Both the position numbers and the translations under genes were made by a program. The notes beneath the pieces were generated by a model. That model worked only from the letters and a program-made list of their open reading frames with translations. It was not told the DNA's origin and made no database searches. A stretch of 64,000 nt of DNA from Thysanoteuthis rhombus (lineage: Eukaryota > Mollusca > Cephalopoda > Oegopsida > Thysanoteuthidae): positions 37,637,217-37,701,216 of the forward strand of contig OY735211.1 in assembly GCA_963457665.1 (NCBI GenBank), in the 5' to 3' direction. This document shows positions 55,727 to 64,000 of the stretch, piece after piece (position 1 is the stretch's first letter; each line of letters starts with the position of its first letter).

Positions 55727-55812
55727 AGACGATGGGGCTCGAACTCACTCACAGATACTGATATGGATGATTCTTTCTGACCACAATTATACGACGGGGC
55801 TGCCGACCATGA
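55727..55812 (-). mobile_element. tRNA-like sequence, minus strand
   Basis: The minus strand reads CCCGTCGTATAATTGTGGTC with an A-box-like core, and GAGTGAGTTCGAGCCCCATCG with a good B box, at tRNA-like separation. First and last bases (CCCGTCG / ...CCCCATCG) do not pair as an acceptor stem. More likely a SINE head than a gene. Confidence 0.4.
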
Positions 55813-55867
55813 GAGAGCACAAACACACAGACACACACAGACACCCGCACACACGCATACACAGAGG

Positions 55868-55950
55868 GCGCCTATCGTAGAGTGAGAGTGATGAAGGTAA
55901 TCCTGCAAAGCCACTTCCACTGTACTAGGCTCAACTCTCACGGGGGGGGG
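55868..55950 (+). mobile_element. family T tRNA-like unit
   Basis: GCGCCTATCGTAGAGTGAGA followed by GGCTCAACTCTCACGGGG (B box). It ends in a G-run (55941-55949). Confidence 0.5.
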
Positions 55951-55983
55951 GCACTAAGCTGTACTCGACTAATGAACGACTAT

Positions 55984-55984
<1 letters not shown>

Positions 55985-56027
<43 letters not shown>

Positions 56028-56050
56028 TGAGGAGTGAAATAGATAGATAT
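55985..56050. repeat. (GATA)n microsatellite
   Basis: About eleven GATA units and then AGATAGATATGAAGCGAG, again the GATATGAA-type terminus. Confidence 0.95.
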
Positions 56051-56159
56051 GAAGCGAGTGAAATACGAAGGTAGACCAAAATTTTCAATTGTAGAATATT
56101 TTTTTTTTAGACGATTATCAAAAAGCAAAACAAAGAACTTATTTTTACGACGCAATTTA

Positions 56160-56849
56160 TTTTCATAACCTCAATACGACATTCAAAAGACAGATGAAAA
56201 AGAAAAATAAATTTGACTACTATGCAGATTATTGAGGAGGGAGGGGGCGTGTTTGTATATGTTATAAGTAGGCGTTTAAAATTACTTGAGTTTTACTAAG
56301 AATATGAATAATCGTACATCACGTATTTACCAACTACATTTGTGTACTTTTAAACGAAACTGAGTCAAAAGTTTATATTTATTTCTCCTCGTTAAAATCC
56401 ATTTCTGGTTATTTTAAAAACTTTTATTCGTATTGCGATTGACGATTTCAGTAATGGCGTCCTGGTGTGACAGTTCTCAAAACTCTGTTGACGTGTTTAA
56501 AGGAGATATTTTTACATTTATTCAACTGCCTTGTTGAAATCTAACTGAAACCTTATTGACTCTTAAGAATAAAAAATCAATTTTACTTATCAATGGTCGA
56601 AGCAAGTAAATGTCTACTCTGTGTGGGTGAAGACTTTTTTTTTCTTTTAGTTCAACCCAACTTCGGTGTTGTCTTTTTTCTAAGCGACCTCAAAAGTTAT
56701 TTAGTAGTTGAATGAACTATGGGTTTTTCCAACAAAAATTTTTTTTCTCCACCAGAATCGTCTTTCACGAGATAAGTTTCGAATTTTCAATTTCATTATA
56801 TGTCACAGCAAAAAAATAGGTCGCCGTTTGTGAAAAAAAACAAAACATT

Positions 56850-56850
<1 letters not shown>
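56160..56850. other. no gene seen
   Basis: AT-rich unassigned sequence. Confidence 0.4.

Positions 56851-56852
<2 letters not shown>

Positions 56853-56892
<40 letters not shown>
56853..56892. repeat. (TG)n microsatellite
   Basis: Twenty TG units. Confidence 0.95.
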
Positions 56893-56896
<4 letters not shown>

Positions 56897-56899
56897 ACA

Positions 56900-57915
56900 T
56901 ACGTAAATAGTACTTGTTCATAATGATTCTATTTTTAAACGAACAGGTGGTGTTTTCAGTTGTTGAGATTTCGATTTATGAAATATTTTCAACAAATATT
57001 TCAGCCAGTTTCCTCTCTTTCATCAAGCTTTCGAGCTGAATTATTTTTTCAGCCGGTTTGCGGAAATTCGAGTTTTGTAATGAAAAATATAAATTCTGAC
57101 GAGACTCGAACTTGTTATGGAATGCGAATGAAAGAGGCAACTGTTCGAATACGTTCGCCAGATAGTCGGAGACTTTTCTGTCCCGAAAAAGGCAAAAAAT
57201 TATCAAGAGTTTAAATTTGTTTACGAAACATTGTAATACTCGGTACTCACGAAGAATAATGATCTCTCAAAAATACCACCACGACAAAGTCAACGTTTTC
57301 ATTCCATACGAGTGGAAGAAAAAAAGGGTCCTTTACACAGAAACCCCTGCATTTTGTCAAGCTGACAAATTTCCTGAGGAAACGAAGGTCACGTGGATGG
57401 CAATTTTTCTATTTTTTTTTTTTTTTTTCTATAAATAAAATGTTTAAAGGAAATGAAAGAAAGGCCAAGGATTTAGAAATGACCAAACCAAAATATTCAT
57501 GTTCAAAAAGGCTATATTTATCGTATTTGGTCTGACCTGTAGTTTTTCAACTATCAATCCGAATTTTCGTGTTCGGTTCAGCGGGCGAAGAAGAATTAAC
57601 AGATCGATGCAAAGAGAATAAGAAAAAAAAAAACTGAGAAAATTGTGACGATGAGAAATTTAACAAAAATGGAAGAAATCTAGAACCCATTATTTCACTC
57701 TTCAATTTTATCCAGTCATAAAAACTAACCGTCATAAAAAATCATAAATAAGTAAGAATTTTTTTCGGTTGGGAGAGCAAGAAAGATTGTTCTTGTGTTT
57801 TTAAACAAGTATTACTGACAAGAGCAGACCCTAGGAAGTTGTGTACCTCAACCAGTATGACTACAGTCCGCACTGACTGGTAAATAAGTAAACCACTTAT
57901 TTATACAAGCGCAAT
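56900..57915. other. no confident gene; possible minus-strand tRNA-like scrap
   Basis: On the minus strand near 57095-57190, ACAAGTTCGAGTCTCGTC resembles a B box and ACTATCTGGCGAACG a weak A box. Frames 56960-57214 and 56976-57206 overlap on opposite strands and are unrecognised. Confidence 0.3.
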
Positions 57916-57919
<4 letters not shown>

Positions 57920-57948
<29 letters not shown>

Positions 57949-58124
57949 GAACACACGCACGAACAAACATTATATATATATATATATGTATATATATATG
58001 TGTATGTATGTATGTATGTATATATATATATTTATATATATATATGTATGTATACATATATATATATATATATGTATACATACATATATATATATATATA
58101 TGAATGTATATATATATATATATA

Positions 58125-58170
<46 letters not shown>

Positions 58171-58231
58171 TGTATATATATATATGTATGTGTGCGTGTG
58201 TTTGAGTGTGTAGATATGTAGGAGTGAGAAA

Positions 58232-58322
<91 letters not shown>

Positions 58323-58330
58323 AAGAAAAG
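57920..58330. repeat. (CA)n, (TA)n and (GA)n microsatellite cluster
   Basis: Alternating TATATATGTATG blocks, long TA runs (58137-58168, 58232-58280) and a GA run (58286-58325). Confidence 0.95.
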
Positions 58331-58334
58331 ACAA

Positions 58335-58690
58335 CGCTAAAAACTTCAGAAAGGTTATGATATTTTTTTTTCAAATCCAGCATATTGGTTGGTTGTCAAT
58401 TTTTTCGTAATTTTGTGAGTTTTTCTATTTTTATTTTCCGTTTATATTTTTGTGAGGCATGTCGCGAATTGTTCTGAATACGCCCACTTACTTGGATATT
58501 TACCATGTAAGTACTCGTGTTTCTACGAGTACACGAATGACGTACTAACTACCATGTAGGAAGATGATGTTACGCCAGTGTCTGGTGAAATGGAATGGCC
58601 AGCGACTTACTACAAGTGCAGCTGAGAAATAATATGCAATTATTTTGGCCACCGAACAGCCTCTAGAGATGATTAATTGACCAAGGGGTA
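58335..58690. other. no gene seen
   Basis: Unassigned sequence before the GATA array. Confidence 0.4.
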
Positions 58691-58697
58691 AAAACAG

Positions 58698-58700
58698 GCT

Positions 58701-58754
<54 letters not shown>

Positions 58755-59095
58755 TGAACAGACTGACATAGATACGTAGATAACTATAAATAAATAGATA
58801 TGAACAGACAGACATATAGATAAATAGATATGAACAGACTGACATAGATAGGTAGATAACTATAAATAAATAGATATGAACAGACAGACATATAGATAAA
58901 TAGATATGAACAGACTGACATAGATAGGTAGATAACTATAAACAAATAGATATGAACAGACAGGTAGATAGATAGACAGATAGATAGATAGATAGATATG
59001 AACAGATTGACGGACAGATAGTTACGAACAGACAGATAGATAGATACGTACAGACGAACAGATAGATACGAACAGACAGACGTGGACAGAGAGAC
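58698..59095. repeat. (GATA)n with 76-bp higher-order units
   Basis: After thirteen or so pure GATA units, the landmark GATATGAACAGACTGACATA recurs at 58751, 58827 and 58903, exactly 76 bases apart, with GTAGATAACTATAAATAAAT in each unit. Further on the array degenerates into GAACAGACAGATAGATAC. The GATATGAACA motif is shared, on the opposite strand, with the array at 36640-37220. Confidence 0.9.
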
Positions 59096-59249
59096 AGGCA
59101 AATGGATGGAGAGAAACTGATAATTGGGAAGACGAAGAGAAAGATCTGAGTGATAATTAGTAACTATATGGAATATATATGAACAGTTCAACAAGGTGGA
59201 TTCACACTGACAGGTGAACAGATCTGGTTAGTAACTCAATAAAAACTGT

Positions 59250-59690
59250 CACTTGACCCACGTCTTTTTGCAGCATGCCATGTTGGCGGTGATCAATAAC
59301 AATGACTGGAAAAAAAAGGGGGGGTGATCAACAACCAAATGTTACATCACCACAAAGTCTGAATTTCCAATTGAGAAAAAATGCAGACACAAAATAAGGG
59401 ATCAATTTAGCATAAACTTTCATTGTAAATTGGACCTCCACTAAAGACCTATTCACTGGAGGAATTTCCATGGACAAAAAACATTTTTGTAGACATGTTA
59501 AAGAGTTGACATTTACTAGACATAATAGAGAGTTTGAAATTTCAGCCCTCAAGCTCCATTAAAGCGGCTTGTGCGTGAGATACAAACACGGCCAGCCAGC
59601 CAGCCAGCCAACCAACCGGGTCAACGTATAAAAACTGAAGAAACCTGTGTCAACATTTCTGGTTGATGGTTTTTAATACATACATAGATT
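59250..59690 (+). repeat. family G repeat (copy 3)
   Basis: TTTTTGCAGCATGCCATGTTG, GGGATCAATTTAGCATAAAC, CATTGTAAATTGGACC, CTAGACATAATAGAGAG, GCCCTCAAGCTCCATTAAAG and TATAAAAACTGAAGAAACC match 38000-38400 in order. It lies just downstream of a GATA array, as do its relatives. Confidence 0.7.
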
Positions 59691-59699
59691 TTCAGGCCT

Positions 59700-60270
59700 T
59701 ATCGCACATTCCCACGGTCTATCCCCCTCCCTACAGTTTCTTTGTCAAGTTCCAGTGTCCCTCTGATTTAGACACGCTCGTACTGAAGCCGATAGTCTCT
59801 CTGTCACGATCTTCTCTATCTCTCCCTACCTATGTGTCAATATGCTCTCTCTATATCTCTCTGTCTCTCTCTCTCTCTCTCACTGTCATACACACGTATA
59901 CACAGAGGCATACTTTGAAACCAACGATCTATGAATGTATACGGGTCGAGGGAAAGATTGAAAACGGTTGGTCGCCTTCAGTACCGGGGACAGTAGGGAT
60001 GAGAATTTGTTTGTGTCTACTACTGTGGGTGGTGGTTTGTGTGTACATGAAGTGTTTATGCTGACCCCCAAATCACAACGGAATAGGCCAATGCATAACC
60101 AGCCCTTCCCTGAAATATACCTGGACAAAGTTTTTATTTTTGATGTGCTCAGACACACCCACAATGGATACAACGAGATAGATTCATACATATGTACATA
60201 AATAAATAGAATTTATTTTAATAGAACAAGTAGACTGAGCAACAGAAAACTACTTTGCCTAGATAAGAAC
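59700..60270. other. no confident gene
   Basis: A 133-residue plus frame (59663-60064) and a 77-residue frame (59968-60201) overlap each other and a minus frame. The first is largely SLSLSLS and YIS low complexity. No domain seen. Confidence 0.35.
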
Positions 60271-60276
60271 AGACTA

Positions 60277-60304
60277 ACATATATTTATATATGTATGTAT
60301 GTAT

Positions 60305-60399
<95 letters not shown>

Positions 60400-60420
60400 T
60401 ACACATATGTGTGTGTGTAC
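60277..60420. repeat. (TA)n-(CA)n microsatellite
   Basis: TA from about 60305 to 60381, then ACAC to 60398 and a GTGTGTGT end that can pair with it. Confidence 0.95.
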
Positions 60421-60424
60421 GTGA

Positions 60425-62450
60425 ACTGGGATATTGATATAGACTATGTTTTTTTTTTCGGTTTTACGTGCAAAAATAACTTCTTATTGTTTTTTTATAC
60501 ACATAGACTCCATTGAAACTTAGAAAATACTATTGTAAAGCTCCTCAGTATATATATATCATTTAGCACGTATAAATTTAATGTTATTTTAGCAACATTT
60601 TTCATAAATTAATGACAACGTGGTATTTTGTCTGTTGAAAGTTCTGTAAACTTTAAAAGAAAGCTATAATTACGAAGTGTCGTCAGACGGATAGGTTTTT
60701 CTTTTTTAGATATCTAGAAATAAAAACTGTTGAGAATCTGAAGGGATTTACATCTTATGATTCACTGGTGTTCGTCTCTCTGAATTGATTAATTTTTTTT
60801 TTCTTGGGCCCAAATTCCTCTACCTCTATTCCAAGTTGGGTCCCTACTCCCGCTTCCTAACAAGTGGCCGAACAGGGCTCGTCGAGTAGTAGTAGTAGTA
60901 GTAATTGTTGTAGGAATCGTTTCATGTTTTATCAACATCTACTTTCGAATTCCCATTTCCTAGTTACTATCTCAACAGAAACCATTAATTTCTAGTCCTT
61001 TCATTTGCGTAGATTAGGTTTGAATTTTCAAGAAAATAAATGAATATTTATGTATATCTTTTAAAAAACTTTGTGTAGTTCAGACTGCAGGCCATTAAAT
61101 TCGTTGGAGTAACTCACTTGGATCTCGTAGTAAAGCGTCCCAAATAATCACGGTTATTCTTGTTGAGACACTCAGTCAGACAGTTACAACAAAATACTGA
61201 TTAAGCAGATAGATATCTGATTTTATTTAAAAGAAGAAACAAAGTTATAAAATACTTTCGAGTAAAATAAAAGTAAAAATTCAAACAACTATTATAGCTA
61301 AGTAATTTTTTAACAACATGGGTGCATACACTGATGCTTTTAGTACTGTAAGTTTTGTCTTGTAGGGCAAAACTGTAGCTATAAGACATGAAATTTTACA
61401 GGGGAAATGTTGATAATGTCGAAAGATGACATGGAAAAGTTTTGGTTTTCTATAAAATTTGATACCTGCTAAGTATTTCGACCAAGACCCCTCACAAAAC
61501 CATGATAATTTGGGACTCTAAACTACGACATGCCAGTGACTTGTGAGAACTATTTACCACTCTATGTTTGAACTCTCCGCAGGATTCAAACTTTTGTCTT
61601 CATTAATCTTTTAAAATTTTTAAAAAATTAAGAATTTTTGTTACTTATTAATTTTTAACACAATTTTATTCAACAATTATTTGGAAGTAACGGAGTGAAT
61701 GAATAATTCCTCATCCAGTCGTCACTCTATCTTTAAATTAGAAAAATTTCACTGGAAGAGACTTGTCATTCACTCCATTATAAGCATTTCATTTCAAAAT
61801 GTTGTAAACAGTGCAACCAGTTACTACAAAATCTACTTCGTTACCAGATGAGGCACAGTCGTCAACCCGAATGTGAATCTATGTACTAGGAACATCTACG
61901 TGTGTGGGGGGCAGTAAATATCTACTGAGAAAAAGGTCATCGCTATTGGTACTTCTACTACCTACAACTGTGTCCTTTCGAACACTCATTCGAAATATTT
62001 CAACAGAAAGCCACACGAAGCTAAAAGTTGTGAGAAAGTTTGAAATATACAATAGGGTGCCATTTAAGACTAAAAACCGACTACACAATCTTCATTTCCA
62101 GAATAATCATAACTCCAGACCCGTACTTTTTCTGCTGAATATCGTACATTCGTACAATCTACCAGATGAAGATATTCCACTTGTTATAAAAAAAACCCAG
62201 ATATATTCAATTCTTTTTTCATGGCTAAAACTCTACCATAAATTGAAAATGAAATTTTATTTGTTTTACGAGATTTTTGTTGACTGCGTTGTTGCTTTAA
62301 AACGAATCATTTATCGGGATTAAGACCAGCAATTTTTATGGTGGAAATCCATTTATTTGTCCTACCTCAAGAGGGGGGATGTTGCTTGACGACATTTGCC
62401 CGAGTGAAGTGGTTACTTTTTCAATTTTCAAGTCGGATAGATGATAAATA
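60425..62450. other. no confident gene; one 139-residue open frame
   Basis: The frame at 61904-62323 (MGGSKYLLRKRSSLLVLLLP...RIIYRD) is the longest in the window not made of repeats. It is basic and hydrophobic, with an AT-rich codon pattern and no motif I know, and a minus frame overlaps its start. I rate it as probable chance or a decayed element frame. A (GTA)n run lies at 60884-60902. Confidence 0.3.
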
Positions 62451-62529
62451 GACAGACCGAGATAGATAGATAGATAGAAAGAAAGATTAACACTTGCAGA
62501 ATGAAATAGAATACCTCGAGTCAGGGTAT

Positions 62530-62940
62530 TAGTTTGCAAGCAAGTCTCGTTGACCCTTTACTGGGTCCGATTCGAACTCTTACAAATTCTGCTACTGCAC
62601 GTATGGATGGCCTTGTGCCGTACTAAGATTATTGCCGTGAGTTTGATTCGAACTCTTGCAAGGTTTACCATCACGCATTCTGAGCTATTTCAAGATAGGT
62701 AACGAAACAAGGGAGCCTAATGCCGAACTAAGCTAAAGTTTAGTAAATACATGCTGTGCCAGTGGTTGAACGAGTCACTCCGACTAGTGAATTCGGTCTT
62801 CACTGGGTGGGCTGCATTTGTGGCCTTGGTCCGTAGTAAGCTAAGATTAGTCTTGCCAGCCATTTGTCACGAATGAGTTCAGTCCTCACTGGGTGGCTCA
62901 CATTAGTGGCTTTATGCCAAGCTTATGAAAGGATTTAATT
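62530..62940 (+). mobile_element. array of about four tRNA-like family T units, plus strand
   Basis: B-box-like sites near 62571 (GATTCGAACTCTT), 62648 (GATTCGAACTCTT), 62790 (GAATTCGGTCTTC) and 62876 (GAGTTCAGTCCTC), with GCATTTGTGGCCTTGG and CACATTAGTGGC tails and AACTAAGCTAAAG linkers. The last two units are about 86 bases apart. Confidence 0.6.
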
Positions 62941-62944
62941 TGAT

Positions 62945-63430
62945 GGTCGATTAGCCTCTTATAAATCGGCCGTTTTAACTAAAAAATATACTGTTATCAG
63001 GGTCACTGAGGGGTATTCTGTAAGGCGGTGCAAAGCTGTTTTCGCCCTACCCCCACTGCTCAGACACCCTCGTCCTTTAGCCATCTGCTTCCAGATGGTC
63101 ATACGCAGGTACCAGACTTCGAAGGCGTAAGATCACGTTAAAACAAAATTATTCACATTTGATTTTTTTTAAACCTCATTTTAACAAGTACTTGGATAAT
63201 GCGATACGTCTCATAATTTTTGTTGGTAGATTTCAACGTATATTTTTTACTTGTTGGTAAATCTTAAATGGATTTTCAAGTCCACTCGATATTTCTCAAA
63301 ACATACAACTCGCAAAATATACATTAAAAAAATGTCTCTGCCAAAATTTTATATCCTGTGATGGATGTTACTTTTTAAAAACAAATGTTTTTGAAAACGT
63401 AACAACCCATGTTTCTAATAATTCGATTTA
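62945..63430. other. no gene seen between two opposed SINE arrays
   Basis: Unassigned, with a CG-richer patch at 63020-63120. It separates the plus-strand array on the left from the minus-strand array on the right. Confidence 0.4.
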
Positions 63431-63439
63431 GTTGTGCCA

Positions 63440-64000
63440 CTGCAACTTGCTTTTGTACGTACCAACTATCCTAGTGATGGTCTGCGAGACTAGTTTTGAA
63501 ACTATCACTCTATTAATTGTATTTTAGGGTAAGCTTAGCCTAGATTGACACCCGGTGAGGGTGAAACTCACAAAACAAGCTACACTAACTTGTTTGACTC
63601 CATCATCTGAAATAGTTCAGGAATACTTGGAAATATTTTACCAACTTAGCTTAGTTTGCTCATTATAGCCAAAGTGATGGGTGCCCCAATGAGTGTAGAA
63701 ATGACTAAGAATGGTCTGCGAGACCAGCTCACATAGCTTCGCCCTCTAAAATAGATCAGAAACACTTTAAAGGATTTCAGTAAGTTTTGCTTAGCTTGGC
63801 TTAGACAGATATAAGTTCACAAGTGTCGGATTAAATTCACTAATGTAATAATAGTCCAAGTCAACAAAAGTAGCTTGATAACCATTACTAACTTAGTAAT
63901 CTGGTACTGATCCACAAGTGGGGGGTACCAACTGTGGGTCAATCTCACTATAGTAGGATTTAGACAGCGAGACCAGTTGACTAACGATTGTTGAGGTATT
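63440..64000 (-). mobile_element. array of tRNA-like family T units, minus strand, cut by window edge
   Basis: On the minus strand, GTGAGTTTCACCCTCACCGG (about 63550), CACTCATTGGGGCACCCATC (about 63690), GTGAATTTAATCCGACACTT (about 63830) and GTGAGATTGACCC (about 63940) mark unit B-box regions. GTCTCGCAGACCA recurs upstream of units (63478-63492, 63713-63727). The orientation is opposite to the array at 62530-62940, making a large imperfect inverted repeat. Confidence 0.55.

Noticed and set aside
61904-62323. A 139-codon frame as a novel host gene
   Set aside because: It has no recognisable domain or convincing start context, codon use is AT-driven and an opposing frame overlaps it. Kept only as an unassigned frame.

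Overview
The window looks like gene-poor nuclear DNA from a large, repeat-rich invertebrate genome. I favour a mollusc, probably a cephalopod such as an octopus, because of the density of long (TA)n, (TG)n, (GA)n and (GATA)n tracts, the many degenerate tRNA-derived SINEs, and the mix of mariner, Tc1 and RTE-type remnants. That assignment is inference; no host gene identifies the species. No complete protein-coding gene, rRNA, functional tRNA, CRISPR array or bacterial operon is visible. The long open frames are nearly all translated microsatellites.

Layout. 1-8700: mostly unrecognised AT-rich sequence with microsatellites, a (TA)n tract inside an inverted repeat (1331-1490), a foldback repeat (3848-4030), degenerate tRNA-like SINE units and a small palindrome (6337-6386). 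8750-12160: two RTE-type LINE 3' ends in opposite orientations, a 76-bp tandem duplication beside two CRE palindromes, and a mariner scrap. 13500-21600: two minus-strand tRNA-derived SINEs, a block of four tRNA-like units, an 11-unit 39-bp minisatellite and several foldback or SINE copies. 21600-24200: a mariner copy split by a 462-bp retroposed SINE tail with a 41-bp target-site duplication, then a second mariner remnant and a second, longer copy of that SINE. 24200-31000: microsatellites, SINE scraps, a promoter-like cluster (two CREs, an E2F site and a YY1-like site, 26608-26675), and one of two copies of a ~370-bp dispersed repeat. 31000-47600: further dispersed repeats, a possible Helitron terminus, (GATA)n with higher-order structure, a G-quadruplex-prone G-rich tract, another SINE and another RTE scrap.

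47670-49090 holds the clearest nested insertion: a mariner transposase remnant interrupted by a 942-bp TIR element with TAA target-site duplications, which looks like a non-autonomous PIF/Harbinger element. 51240-54581 holds a Tc1-like transposase remnant, a fragment of a multi-copy invertebrate protein family with an EADT...DTDVLVL-type signature, and an internally deleted mariner that keeps its 3' TIR. 54600-64000 holds two arrays of tRNA-like units, a third array in inverted orientation at the right edge, tandem duplications and GATA satellites.

Nothing here works together as a pathway. The window is a layered record of transposition and tandem expansion. The most useful items are the nested insertions (relative dating), the unusually long target-site duplication, the two SINE tails behind one kind of tRNA head, the SINE-derived foldbacks, and the over-represented CRE octamer with one compact promoter-like cluster.
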